DNA of 35,711 bases from Bacillota bacterium. GTDB taxonomy: Bacteria; Bacillota; Clostridia; Lachnospirales; Lachnospiraceae. Where the stretch lies: assembly GCA_023435645.1 (NCBI GenBank), contig JAEYRK010000057.1:1-35711 (forward strand), read 5' to 3'. Position 1 is the stretch's first letter, and each line of letters opens with the position of its first letter. The notes under the pieces were generated by a model, which was not told the DNA's origin, did not search any database, and saw only the letters and a program-made list of their open reading frames with translations. Made by a program: the position numbers and the translations under genes. Shown here piece by piece: positions 16,356 through 24,783 of the stretch.

Positions 16356-16384
16356 ACCGCTTGTCCGTCAGACAGGCGGTTTTT
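16356..16384 (+). terminator. Rho-independent terminator of the exporter operon
   Basis: ACCGCTTGTC (16356-16365) pairs with GACAGGCGGT (16371-16380) with one G-U pair and a 5-base loop, followed by TTTTA. It ends the exporter operon before clpB. Confidence 0.85.
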
Positions 16385-16409
16385 ACTGCACAAAATTATG
16401 AGCTCCCTA

Positions 16410-16438
16410 TTGAATTTTTTTGATATAGATGTTATAGT
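16410..16438 (+). promoter_or_regulatory. Sigma-A type promoter of clpB
   Basis: TTGAAT (16410-16415), a 17-nt spacer and TATAGT (16433-16438) lie 92 bases before the clpB ATG. I looked for a CIRCE element and CtsR heptads in the leader (16384-16529) and saw neither. Confidence 0.6.
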
Positions 16439-16529
16439 TGAAATAGAACAGACAATATTTAATGGATTCATATGGAATGAGAAGAGGACCCAAGGGCTTA
16501 GAATGGATCCGAGGAAGGGAGGCACAGAC

Positions 16530-19118
16530 ATGAATATCAATAAATTTACACAGAATTCCCTGCTGGCGGTGGAGGGCTGCGAGAAGCTGGCTTATGAATA
16601 CGGACATCAGGAGATTGATGTGGAGCACCTGCTTTATAGTCTTCTGACACTGGAGGACAGTCTGATCAAGCGGCTGTTTGAGAAGATGGATAAGAATACG
16701 GAGGTATTTCTGGCGCAGGTGAAGGGGCTTCTGAAAAAGAGGCCAAAGGTTACCGGAGGACAGGTTTACCTCAGTAATGATCTGAACAAGATCTTGATCA
16801 GCGCGGAGGATGAAGCAAAGCAGCTGGGAGATTCCTATGTATCCGTGGAGCATCTGTTCCTAAGCATGCTGAAGAATCCGGGTAGAAACCTAAAACCATT
16901 ATTTACGGAATTCGGGATTAGCAGAGAGCTATTTTTGCAGGCACTGCAGTCGGTAAGGGGAAATCAGAGGGTTACAAGCGATAACCCGGAGGCTACCTAT
17001 GATACCTTAGAGAAGTACGGCTATGACCTAGTAGCCCGGGCGAAGGATCAGAAGCTGGACCCGGTAATTGGTCGGGACTCAGAGATTCGTAATGTGATAA
17101 GAATTCTATCCCGGAAGACGAAGAATAACCCGGTCCTGATCGGTGAACCGGGAGTCGGTAAGACTGCTGTGGTCGAAGGGCTGGCACAGAGAATTGTCAA
17201 GGGGGATGTTCCACAGTCTTTGAAGGATAAGAGGCTATTTGCTCTGGATATGGGATCCCTTGTGGCTGGAGCGAAGTATCGCGGGGAATTTGAGGAACGG
17301 CTGAAAGCGGTTTTGGAGGAGATAAAGAAGAGCGATGGACAGATCATTTTATTCATTGATGAGCTCCATACCATCGTCGGTGCCGGAAAGACCGAGGGTT
17401 CCATGGATGCCGGCAATATGCTGAAGCCGATGCTAGCCAGAGGGGAGCTTCATTGTATCGGTGCTACGACCTTAAATGAATACCGGCAGTATATCGAGAA
17501 GGATGCCGCTCTGGAACGCAGATTCCAACCGGTGATGGTGGAGGAACCCAGTGTGGAGGATACGATTTCGATTCTCAGAGGACTGAAGGAGCGTTATGAG
17601 GTGTTTCATGGGGTGAAGATCTCAGACGGAGCACTGGTCAGTGCTGCCACTCTGTCCAACCGCTATATTTCTGATCGCTTCCTCCCGGATAAGGCGATTG
17701 ATCTGGTGGATGAGGCCTGCGCCTTGATTAAGACGGAACTGGATTCTATGCCGACGGAGCTGGATGATATGCAGCGGCGGATTATGCAGATGGAGATAGA
17801 GGAAGCGGCATTGAAGAAGGAAACTGACCGGCTTAGTATGGAACGCCTGGCAGAGCTTCAAAGGGAGCTGGCGGAGCTGAGAGAGACCTTTACTGGGGCG
17901 AAGGCCAGATGGGATCATGAGAAGGCATCCGTTGAGAAGGTTCATAAGCTAAGGGAGGCCCTGGAGGAGCTGAATCATGAGATTGAGGTGGCTGAGCGTA
18001 ACTATGATCTGAACAGGGCGGCAGAGCTAAAATACGGAAGACTTCCTGAGCTACAAAAACAGCTTCAGAGCGAGGAGGATAGACTGCGGCAGGAAGAGAC
18101 TACCTTGGTTCATGAGAATGTCAGCGAGGAGGAGATAGCGAAGATTATCTCAAGATGGACCGGTATCCCGGTTACTAAGCTGACGGAAAGCGAGCGGAAT
18201 AAGGCCCTTCATTTGGGGGAGGAGCTTCATAAGAGGGTCATCGGCCAGGAGGAGGGTGTGGAGAAGGTGTCAGATGCCATTCTCAGGTCAAAGGCAGGAA
18301 TTAAGGATCCGAGAAAACCGATCGGCTCCTTCCTGTTCCTTGGGCCGACCGGTGTCGGAAAGACGGAGCTGGCGAAGGCGCTAGCAGAGAGCTTATTCGA
18401 TAATGAGCAGAACATGGTACGTATCGATATGAGTGAATATATGGAGAAGCACTCAGTTGCCAGACTGATCGGGGCACCTCCGGGATATGTAGGCTATGAG
18501 GAGGGAGGACAGCTAACCGAAGCAGTCAGAAGGAAGCCTTTTGCAGTTCTTTTGTTTGACGAGGTAGAGAAGGCCCACCCGGATGTATTCAATGTATTGC
18601 TACAGGTATTGGATGACGGCAGGATTACAGACTCCCAGGGAAGAACTGTGGACTTTAAGAATACAATTATTATTCTGACCTCTAACATCGGTTCCAGATA
18701 CCTGCTGGAGGGAGTTTCGGAGAACGGAGCAATCAGTGAGGCCTGTGAGAAGCAGGTGATGCAGGATCTAAGGGCATCCTTTCGACCGGAATTCTTGAAT
18801 CGTCTGGACGAGATTATACGATTTAAGCCCTTAAGCAGAAGTGATATGAGCAGTATCGTAGAGCTGATGGTGGCTGACCTCAATCGACGGTTGACTGACA
18901 GGGAAATCACCATCCAGCTGACAGAAGGGGCCAGGGATTATATCATAGCAGGTGCATATGACCCGGTATACGGTGCAAGACCCCTAAAGCGCTTCCTTCA
19001 GAAGAATGTTGAGACCTTGAGTGCAAGGCTGATTTTGGGCGATAAGGTTACACCGGGGGATACCATTCTGATAGAGGAGGGGAGAAGCGGATTAGAGGCG
19101 AGAGTAATTTCATACTAG
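16530..19118 (+). CDS. clpB: ATP-dependent disaggregase ClpB
   Basis: An 862-residue AAA+ chaperone, the standard ClpB length. It threads aggregated proteins through a hexameric pore, with DnaK handing over substrates, to rescue them after stress. The domains are an N-terminal repeat domain (about 1-145), a first ATPase with Walker A GEPGVGKT (about 205-212) and FIDELHTIVGAG, a long coiled-coil middle domain (about 400-525) that distinguishes ClpB from ClpA/ClpC, and a second ATPase with Walker A GPTGVGKT (about 605-612). A C-terminal small domain follows (GARPLKRFLQ). The start at 16530 has GGGAGG 7 bases upstream; the frame stays open 44 codons further up, but that part is not ClpB-like. 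Confidence 0.98.
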   Translation: MNINKFTQNSLLAVEGCEKLAYEYGHQEIDVEHLLYSLLTLEDSLIKRLFEKMDKNTEVFLAQVKGLLKKRPKVTGGQVYLSNDLNKILISAEDEAKQLGDSYVSVEHLFLSMLKNPGRNLKPLFTEFGISRELFLQALQSVRGNQRVTSDNPEATYDTLEKYGYDLVARAKDQKLDPVIGRDSEIRNVIRILSRKTKNNPVLIGEPGVGKTAVVEGLAQRIVKGDVPQSLKDKRLFALDMGSLVAGAKYRGEFEERLKAVLEEIKKSDGQIILFIDELHTIVGAGKTEGSMDAGNMLKPMLARGELHCIGATTLNEYRQYIEKDAALERRFQPVMVEEPSVEDTISILRGLKERYEVFHGVKISDGALVSAATLSNRYISDRFLPDKAIDLVDEACALIKTELDSMPTELDDMQRRIMQMEIEEAALKKETDRLSMERLAELQRELAELRETFTGAKARWDHEKASVEKVHKLREALEELNHEIEVAERNYDLNRAAELKYGRLPELQKQLQSEEDRLRQEETTLVHENVSEEEIAKIISRWTGIPVTKLTESERNKALHLGEELHKRVIGQEEGVEKVSDAILRSKAGIKDPRKPIGSFLFLGPTGVGKTELAKALAESLFDNEQNMVRIDMSEYMEKHSVARLIGAPPGYVGYEEGGQLTEAVRRKPFAVLLFDEVEKAHPDVFNVLLQVLDDGRITDSQGRTVDFKNTIIILTSNIGSRYLLEGVSENGAISEACEKQVMQDLRASFRPEFLNRLDEIIRFKPLSRSDMSSIVELMVADLNRRLTDREITIQLTEGARDYIIAGAYDPVYGARPLKRFLQKNVETLSARLILGDKVTPGDTILIEEGRSGLEARVISY

Positions 19119-19212
19119 TAACGGAGCTATTTATGTGGAGCAAGTAATCGTTTGTAGAATTTTTTTTCGGTACGAGTCATAGAATTAGGTAAAGAAATCA
19201 TATGGAGGATTT

Positions 19213-19629
19213 ATGAGGAGGCTCGGAAAAATAATTCTGCTTCTTATGATAGTTGTGAATGTACTTGGTCTGGCAGGCTGTAAGTCAGAGAATACGGATG
19301 TGAAGAAATTAAAGGATCTGGATTTTACGGTAGTGGAGGATGCGGATATTCCCGGAGAGCTGAAGGAAATCATAGATGAGAAAAAAGAACAGCCGTTTAA
19401 GCTCTCCTATTCCAACAAGGATCATCTGTATATTGTAGTTGGCTACGGTAAGCAAAATAGCGGAGGCTATAGTATCTCAGTGGAAGAGCTGTATCTGACC
19501 AGCAATGCAATCTACATTGACACTAATTTGATTGGTCCTTCTAAGGATGACCTCGTTACCCATGGAGTTACCTACCCCTATATTGTGGTAAAGCTTGAGT
19601 TTATGGATAAAAGTATTGTTTTTGAGTAA
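19213..19629 (+). CDS. PrcB-type lipoprotein
   Basis: A 138-residue predicted lipoprotein. The signal peptide ends in a lipobox (VLGLAGC, cysteine at residue 23), so the product is expected to be lipid-anchored outside the membrane. The rest matches the PrcB C-terminal type domain: YIVVGYGKQNSGGYSISVEE, then strands ending in PYIVVKLEF. In Treponema, PrcB is a protein partner of the PrtP protease. In Clostridia this domain occurs in many small lipoproteins without a known protease, and none is encoded here. GGAGG precedes the ATG by 4 bases. It lies 94 bases after clpB and may have its own promoter. Confidence 0.75.
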   Translation: MRRLGKIILLLMIVVNVLGLAGCKSENTDVKKLKDLDFTVVEDADIPGELKEIIDEKKEQPFKLSYSNKDHLYIVVGYGKQNSGGYSISVEELYLTSNAIYIDTNLIGPSKDDLVTHGVTYPYIVVKLEFMDKSIVFE

Positions 19630-19985
19630 ACCCTGATAAGCCGAGATAAACAGTAAAAACAAAATAAGATTAAGAAATGAAGATTAGAAAAGTTAGGAAG
19701 TGATACGAAAAAAGACAAGTATAGAATCAATGGACGATCAGAAAAGAACCATATATAGTTTACTTTATGGAGAAATATCTATATCTTGTGGTTGTAAAAA
19801 TTCGTTAGAATCGTTAGGTTTGGATGAATTATACATGTGTTTTTTGTGCATAATGATAAGGAGATTAGGCATTAGGGACTATAGCTGATAAAAAATTCCA
19901 TAAAAAATAGAGGGAAAGACTCTCATTTCATGTGCACATTTTTGTACACAAAGCCCTTCAACAGGGCGAATTGTCTGAAAATTTG
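19630..19985. other. AT-rich gap without a convincing gene
   Basis: This stretch before the veg promoter is strongly AT-rich and unlike its neighbours in base use. A 62-codon frame from GTG 19700 to 19888 has no usable ribosome binding site (the AGGAA touches the start codon) and a Cys-rich, family-less product. It may be chance or a decayed gene. Near the end are two short hairpins: one around GTGCAC (19930-19949) and GCCCT-TCAAC-AGGGC (19960-19974), the latter without a T-run. Confidence 0.4.
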
Positions 19986-20015
19986 TTGACAATTATTAGT
20001 ATTTCGTGCTATAAT
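19986..20015 (+). promoter_or_regulatory. Near-consensus strong promoter of veg
   Basis: TTGACA (19986-19991), an 18-nt spacer and TATAAT (20010-20015), preceded by TGC (extended -10), make this the best promoter in the window. The veg promoter of Bacillus subtilis is likewise among the strongest known. The 100-base leader that follows contains a CCAGG-TGTGG-CCTGG hairpin (about 20072-20086). Confidence 0.9.
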
Positions 20016-20123
20016 ACCTATGATGCATGGGTTTTGTAACAGAATTTTGTATAAATGTTCGATACGTCCATCCAGGTGTGGCCTGGTGGTCCTAATATCG
20101 GAGACATTAGTAAGGAGTAGACA

Positions 20124-20369
20124 ATGGTGAAACAAAATGATGTTAATAAGGTACGAAATGCGGTGATTAGTCATACGGGAAGAAAGGTTAAGATTAGAAT
20201 TAACAGGGGAAGACATAAGATAGATGAGACGGAAGGCATTATTTCAGAGACATACCCCAGCATCTTCTTAATTAAGATACAAGAGAATAAGGATATGCCG
20301 GTCCGTATCATGTCATATAGCTATACAGATATAATTACAAGGGATGTAGAACTAATACTATGTAGCTAA
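20124..20369 (+). CDS. veg: Veg family protein
   Basis: An 81-residue protein of the Veg family (DUF1021), close to the usual length of about 80-86. Its core is intact: VRNAVISHTGRKVKIRINRGR, then EGIISETYPSIFLIK and YSYTDIITRDVEL. It probably adopts a small SH3-like beta barrel. In Bacillus subtilis Veg is highly expressed in growth, affects biofilm gene expression through SinR, and is linked to spore outgrowth. AAGGAG lies 7 bases before the ATG. It is monocistronic, with a strong promoter before it and a terminator after it. The next gene, sipL, is a spore gene, an arrangement consistent with a sporulation-related cluster. Confidence 0.93.
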   Translation: MVKQNDVNKVRNAVISHTGRKVKIRINRGRHKIDETEGIISETYPSIFLIKIQENKDMPVRIMSYSYTDIITRDVELILCS

Positions 20370-20383
20370 ATCCCATAGAATAG

Positions 20384-20420
20384 AGCTGAAGCCTTCAGGA
20401 TCAAGGCTTTGGCTTTTTTT
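20384..20420 (+). terminator. Rho-independent terminator of veg
   Basis: AGCTGAAGCCTT (20384-20395) pairs with AAGGCTTTGGCT (20403-20414) with a short mismatch, followed by seven T (20414-20420). Confidence 0.9.
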
Positions 20421-20509
20421 ATGTCGTGAATCAGCAAAGCTGGGGTACACATGCAAAGGGAGCCCGATTACCGAAGGGAGCTTCAGAAATCCCTATGAAG
20501 CATGTATTT

Positions 20510-20536
20510 ATATCAAGAAAGATTATATCATAATTC
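20510..20536 (+). promoter_or_regulatory. Possible sigma-E promoter of sipL
   Basis: An ATA (20510-20512), 16 nt, then CATAATTC (20529-20536) resembles the sigma-E pattern (ATA, 16-18 nt, CATACAAT) with mismatches in the -10 part. SipL is a mother-cell protein known to be sigma-E dependent in Clostridioides difficile. The match is weak. Confidence 0.25.
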
Positions 20537-20606
20537 CCCTTACCCTCGAATAAGATATGTCAGAGGCATTCCATCGTATGTCCAAATTTCAAGGAGGGAT
20601 GATAAA

Positions 20607-22175
20607 GTGGAGTTAATTAAAAAGAATATTCATATGAATAAATTGAAATGTAAGAGCACCCTGCAGCTTACATTGGATGATGATTTCAATGTCCCAGACA
20701 TCAAGCCGGATATTGATGAGATTATAACTGAGCAGGGAACAATCAGAATTACTGACATGAAGGCAATGAATGGGAAGCTGATGGTAAAGGGAGCGCTGCA
20801 ATTCAATGTGCTTTATCTGTGCGCAGAGGATCAAAGGCCGATACATAATATTTCGGGGGAAATCCCTTTTGATGAAGTGATTAATATGGAGATGACCTGT
20901 GCGGATGACGATCCGGTGATTAAATGGGACCTGGAGGATCTGTCAACAGGACTGATCAATTCCCGTAAGCTTAGTGTAAAATCAATTGTCCGCCTCAATG
21001 TAGCAGTGGAGGAGCTTTATGATGAAGAAACCGCTGTTATGGTGGAGGGGCCTGAGGATGTACAGTACATCAATAAAAAAGTAGAGATTACCGATGTGTG
21101 TATCAACAAGAAGGATACCTACCGGATTAAGGATGAGCTGCTATTGCCTACGAATAAGGGCAATGTCTCCTCCATTCTCTTTTCGGATGTCAAGCTGAAT
21201 AATGTTGAAGTAAGACTTTTAGAAGATAAGTTCACAATAAAGGGCGAGCTTCCGGTATTTGTACTCTATACCACTGAGGATGAGGAAAATCCGGTCGAAT
21301 ACTTTGAGACAGAGATACCCTTCAGCGGAACCATTGATTGCAATGGCTGCAATGAGGATATGATTGAGGACATTACCTTCCGTATCCTGAATAAGAATCT
21401 TGACATTAAGTCTGATGCTGACGGCGAAGAGAGAGTTCTTGATATTGAGATAATTCTTGAGATGATAATCAAGGTATATGAGACGGAAGAGCCGGAGATT
21501 ATCTGTGATGTATACAGTCCGTCAAAGGAAATAACACCGGTCATTCGTGATGCTATCTATGAGAATCTGGTAGTCAAAAATAATAGTAAATACAGAATTG
21601 CAGATAGGATCAAGGTTCCGGAAAACCAACCAAGGATTCTACAGATCTGCCATGCCAGCGGTAACATTAAAATTGATGAAATCTTTGCGGAGCAGAGTGA
21701 ACTTCAGGCAGAGGGTGTGATTGAGGTAGGCATCCTGTATATTTCTGAGGATGATAGACGACCGATGAGCTCGCTCAAGGGAATTGTACCCTTCAGCCAG
21801 ACGATAGAAGTGAAGGGAATGAAGTCGGATAGCACCTATGAAATAAAGCCAAATATCGATAGCCTGAGTGTCATGATGCTGGACAGTGATGAGATTGAGG
21901 TTAAGGCGTCCATTAACCTGAACACAATTGTTTTTGATAAAGTGGTGGAGCCGATTATCACAGATGTCGAGGTAACAGATTTGGATCTGGAGAAGCTCCA
22001 GGCTATGCCGGGACTAATCGGGTATGTGGTTAAGCCGGGAGACAGTCTCTGGAAGATAGCGAAGAGATATTATACGACAGTCGATTCCATTATGAATATC
22101 AATAACATGGAGGATGATCGGATTAGAGAGGGAGATAAGCTCATCATAATGAAGAAGGTCGATGCTGCATTCTAA
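20607..22175 (+). CDS. sipL: Spore coat morphogenetic protein SipL (DUF3794 repeats plus LysM)
   Basis: A 522-residue protein with three tandem SPOCS (DUF3794) modules: about 20-150 (FNVPDIKPDIDEIITEQG), 175-320 and 340-465 (the third with VPENQPRILQICHASGNIKIDE). A C-terminal LysM domain follows at about 475-520 (YVVKPGDSLWKIAKRYYT). This is the architecture of SipL, which in C. difficile binds SpoIVA through its LysM domain to attach the coat around the forespore, the functional counterpart of Bacillus SpoVID. The start was set at GTG 20607 because AAGGAGG lies 9 bases upstream; the frame extends to 20502 but that extension runs over the ribosome binding site. The gene is separated from veg by a terminator. 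Confidence 0.9.
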   Translation: MELIKKNIHMNKLKCKSTLQLTLDDDFNVPDIKPDIDEIITEQGTIRITDMKAMNGKLMVKGALQFNVLYLCAEDQRPIHNISGEIPFDEVINMEMTCADDDPVIKWDLEDLSTGLINSRKLSVKSIVRLNVAVEELYDEETAVMVEGPEDVQYINKKVEITDVCINKKDTYRIKDELLLPTNKGNVSSILFSDVKLNNVEVRLLEDKFTIKGELPVFVLYTTEDEENPVEYFETEIPFSGTIDCNGCNEDMIEDITFRILNKNLDIKSDADGEERVLDIEIILEMIIKVYETEEPEIICDVYSPSKEITPVIRDAIYENLVVKNNSKYRIADRIKVPENQPRILQICHASGNIKIDEIFAEQSELQAEGVIEVGILYISEDDRRPMSSLKGIVPFSQTIEVKGMKSDSTYEIKPNIDSLSVMMLDSDEIEVKASINLNTIVFDKVVEPIITDVEVTDLDLEKLQAMPGLIGYVVKPGDSLWKIAKRYYTTVDSIMNINNMEDDRIREGDKLIIMKKVDAAF

Positions 22176-22256
22176 TTCATAACAGAGATACCATAGAAAA
22201 TAATCTCATCCATATTAAGAAATGGTTCGCTTATACCGATATATAGATTGTAGGTA

Positions 22257-22309
22257 GTAAAACCTCATGTACCCGGCAAATTAGAAGCCTGGCCCGCATG
22301 GGGTTTTAC
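22257..22309 (+). other. Strong 53-nt hairpin in the leader of the next gene
   Basis: GTAAAACCTCATG (22257-22269) pairs with CATGGGGTTTTAC (22297-22309), 13 pairs with one G-U. An inner CCGGC/GCC-TGG stem (22273-22277 with 22287-22292) leaves a 9-base AAATTAGAA loop. No T-run follows, so it is not a simple terminator of sipL. It could be a cis-acting RNA element of the gene at 22398 or an RNA processing site. I could not match it to a known riboswitch. Confidence 0.5.
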
Positions 22310-22397
22310 ATTCACTTTTACCAAGGAGGGAGCTCCTCCAAACCAAGGATGGGAATTTAAGCAGAAGGCAGTGGGTCTTCTAGAAACGGAGGATAAC

Positions 22398-23018
22398 ATG
22401 AGTGTGGATAACATCTCAAAGGTTATGGATGGATATGAAAGCACAGCTGTGAAACCTAGGCCGGGAACATCGAACACCGGGCAGGAAAAGGTGCAGAATC
22501 AGACCGTAGAGGCAGCAGCAGTCTATGAGAAGAGCAGCGAAGCCGATGGCAAAAAGGTATACCAAAGGGACAATGGGACAGTACAGAGACTGATGCAGGA
22601 AGCAGAAAGAAGGTCACAGAGTCTAAAAAGCCTGGTAGAGAAGATGCTGTTAAAGCAGGGCGAGACCTTTCATGATAGTACGGATATTTATGCACTGCTC
22701 AGGGAAGGTAAGGTAAAGGTAGACCCAGAGACCAGAGCCCAGGCACAGAAGGATATTGCAGAGGATGGATATTGGGGTGTCAAGCAGACCTCGGACCGCC
22801 TGGTTTCCTTTGCAATGGCATTAACCGGAGGAGATCCTTCAAAGGCTGATACCATGATAGAAGCTGTTAAGAAAGGCTTTGATGAAGCAACAAAGGCCTG
22901 GGGCGGAGGACTTCCCGGGATATGTAATGATACAATGAAGGAAGCCGTTCGTAAGCTGGAGGAATGGAGAGATTCCGGCTGCAAGGAGAAAACGGTCGGT
23001 GTCACTGTTACAAAATAA
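22398..23018 (+). CDS. Unknown helical protein, possibly DUF5610-like
   Basis: A 206-residue soluble protein. The first 70 residues are polar and probably disordered. Residues about 75-115 form a charged helix (LMQEAERRSQSLKSLVEKML). The C-terminal part has a conserved-looking block, AEDGYWGVKQTSDRLVSFA, then GFDEATKAWGGGLPGIC and a last helix, MKEAVRKLEEW. That block resembles the helical module of DUF5610-type proteins of other bacteria, with the same order of motifs (T-x-R-hh-FA, GF-x-x-A, GLP); I am only moderately sure. GGAGG lies 5 bases before the ATG at 22398. The leader contains the hairpin at 22257-22309, and a strong terminator follows. Confidence 0.7.
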   Translation: MSVDNISKVMDGYESTAVKPRPGTSNTGQEKVQNQTVEAAAVYEKSSEADGKKVYQRDNGTVQRLMQEAERRSQSLKSLVEKMLLKQGETFHDSTDIYALLREGKVKVDPETRAQAQKDIAEDGYWGVKQTSDRLVSFAMALTGGDPSKADTMIEAVKKGFDEATKAWGGGLPGICNDTMKEAVRKLEEWRDSGCKEKTVGVTVTK

Positions 23019-23052
23019 GAGGATCACTCATAACCGATGCAAATGTAATTAC

Positions 23053-23096
23053 GGGGTTGTCTATAGAACCAGAGGGTTTATGACAACCCCTTTTTA
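23053..23096 (+). terminator. Rho-independent terminator
   Basis: GGGGTTGTC (23053-23061) pairs perfectly with GACAACCCC (23082-23090), followed by TTTTTATTT. It ends the gene at 22398-23018. The rest of the gap to 23332 holds no convincing gene; TGGTATGAT (about 23284-23292) just before the next gene looks like an extended -10 promoter element. Confidence 0.88.
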
Positions 23097-23332
23097 TTTA
23101 ATATAGGAACAGTAAATCAAAGGAGCGAAATGCTTTACCCTTCCTCTTTCAAATTAGCAGAGGTAACCTGAGAAGCTACACAAGTATATCTATGCTGTGA
23201 CGAGTGCTCTATCATAGGAAAACAGCCTTAAGGGTGACATTGATCAGTTATAATGAAAATTTAATCCCAATTGCTGTGTTCTGTGGTATGATATAAGGAG
23301 GAGTACTGAGTAATTCAATGGGAGGTAATAGC

Positions 23333-23797
23333 ATGGCAAAAATATCAGAACAACGGAAAGCGATCTACTATATCGGAATGGGATTAACGATTTTAGGTTT
23401 TATTTTATTCATCTCCATATTCTTTTCCTTCTTTGGATTTATGAATCAAGAGATGAATTCCTTTGGACCGATGATGACGCGTAAAACTCCATCCTTTAGC
23501 AGACCGCTGATTGGAATGCTTCTCGTGATTATTGGGCAGTTTATGATGAGGGTTGGTGCCAGAGGTGCTGCCGGGTCGGGAATTATACTGGATCCGGAGA
23601 AAGCTAGAGAGGATCTTAGACCCTATACAGAAGCAGCCGGAGGGATGCTAAATGATGTAATCAGTAATGTGGATGCCTTTGATAAAAAAGAGGATTTGGC
23701 GAAGCCGAAGGAAATCATTAAGGTAAAATGCAGAAGCTGCGGGGCTTTAAATGATGAGGATGCGAAGTACTGCAAGGCCTGTGGAAAAGAGGTATAA
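23333..23797 (+). CDS. Two-helix membrane protein with C-terminal zinc ribbon
   Basis: A 154-residue protein with two membrane helices (about 11-38, YYIGMGLTILGFILFISIFF, and about 58-78, IGMLLVIIGQFMMRVG). A cytosolic helical linker follows, then a four-cysteine zinc ribbon at the end (CRSCGALNDEDAKYCKACGK). Small membrane proteins of this zinc-ribbon type are common in Clostridia; their function is unknown. GGGAGGT lies 6 bases before ATG 23333; an ATG 15 bases earlier is preceded by a distant GGAGG and is less likely. The gene stands alone. Confidence 0.8.
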   Translation: MAKISEQRKAIYYIGMGLTILGFILFISIFFSFFGFMNQEMNSFGPMMTRKTPSFSRPLIGMLLVIIGQFMMRVGARGAAGSGIILDPEKAREDLRPYTEAAGGMLNDVISNVDAFDKKEDLAKPKEIIKVKCRSCGALNDEDAKYCKACGKEV

Positions 23798-23869
23798 GGA
23801 CAATTACAATGAGTTGTTCAAGGAATTAGTGCTTTTGTATAGAAAGAGAACTCTTCTGAGGTGGGTATC

Positions 23870-24751
23870 ATGAGAACAGAACAGGAAATGCTGGAGCTCA
23901 TTTTAGGCTTCGCAGAGCGGGAGGATCGGATACGGGCAGTTTATCTGAATGGTTCAAGAGCTAACCCGGGGGCTCCAAGGGACATCTTTCAGGACTTTGA
24001 TGTGGTATATGTAGTTACTGAGACGGAGCCCTATATTTTGGATAAAGCCTGGCTTAAGGCGTTTGGCGAGCTGGTCGTGATGCAGGAGCCGGATATCAAT
24101 GTCCTCTATGCTTCGGAGCCTACAGATCCGAAGACCCGCTATGCTTACCTGATGCAATTTATGGATGGTAACCGTATCGACCTGACCTTGCAGACGGTGG
24201 AAGCCTCTATTGAGGAATGTAAGAAAGAGAAGCTGACCCTCCTACTTCTGGATAAGGAGGGTGTCCTCCCAAGGCTTTCTGTTCCCTCCGATGAGGATTA
24301 TCATGTGAAGAGACCCTCACGGATAGGCTTTGACCATTGCTGCAATGAATTTTGGTGGGTGTCTCCCTATGTCGCTAAGGGCTTATGGAGGGGAGAGCTG
24401 CTCTATGCCATGGATCATTTAAATCTCTATGTACGGCCAATGCTGCTTATGATGCTATTCTGGTATGCAGGGATATTAACGGATTTCTCACTTAGTGTCG
24501 GTAAGAACGGTAAATATCTGGATAAGTTCCTACCGGACAAGCTCTGGAAGAAGCTTTTGATGACCTATCCCCCGGCAGAACCGGAGAAGCTCTGGGATGC
24601 TTTGATGGGAATGGGGGAGTTATTCCGGGAAACTGCTGTATTTGTAGGTGAAGCAATGGGCTACGAATATGACTTTGGTCAGGATCATAGAACCATGGAA
24701 TTCGTAAAGGACATTCAAAAGCTTCCGAAGGATGCATCGGAGATCCGATAA
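23870..24751 (+). CDS. Aminoglycoside 6-adenylyltransferase-like protein (AadE/ANT(6) family)
   Basis: A 293-residue nucleotidyltransferase of the Adenyl_transf/AadE family. The active-site signature is at the start: AVYLNGSRANPGAPRD followed by FQDFDVVYVV, with the aspartates that bind magnesium. The C-terminal helical part is also typical (LNLYVRPMLLMMLFWYAG). Members transfer AMP to the 6-hydroxyl of streptomycin. Chromosomal members in Clostridia are common and may not confer resistance, so the activity should not be presumed. It has no mobile-element signs and normal base use. ATG 23870 has GAGGTGG upstream. It converges on ispE. Confidence 0.88.
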   Translation: MRTEQEMLELILGFAEREDRIRAVYLNGSRANPGAPRDIFQDFDVVYVVTETEPYILDKAWLKAFGELVVMQEPDINVLYASEPTDPKTRYAYLMQFMDGNRIDLTLQTVEASIEECKKEKLTLLLLDKEGVLPRLSVPSDEDYHVKRPSRIGFDHCCNEFWWVSPYVAKGLWRGELLYAMDHLNLYVRPMLLMMLFWYAGILTDFSLSVGKNGKYLDKFLPDKLWKKLLMTYPPAEPEKLWDALMGMGELFRETAVFVGEAMGYEYDFGQDHRTMEFVKDIQKLPKDASEIR

Positions 24752-24754
24752 AGG

Positions 24755-24783
24755 AACACAGCGGCCTTGGAATGGGCTGTGTT
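24755..24783. terminator. Weak terminator-like hairpin between aadE-like gene and ispE
   Basis: AACACAGC (24755-24762) pairs perfectly with GCTGTGTT (24776-24783). No T-run follows on either strand, and it overlaps the ispE stop codon, so its role as terminator is uncertain. Confidence 0.35.

Noticed and set aside
19700..19888. 62-codon frame starting with GTG
   Set aside because: The start has no properly spaced ribosome binding site, the product has no recognisable features, and the local sequence is AT-rich non-coding in character.
22257..22309. c-di-GMP-I riboswitch
   Set aside because: GGCAAA and GCATGG look superficially similar, but the two-helix core with its conserved nucleotides is absent.
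23130..23171. 13-codon frame with AGGAGC 4 bases upstream
   Set aside because: It has a fair ribosome binding site, but no promoter link or family, and is too short to support from sequence alone.
23870..24751. Acquired antibiotic-resistance gene on a mobile element
   Set aside because: Base use matches its neighbours and there are no transposase genes, inverted repeats or integration signs around it.
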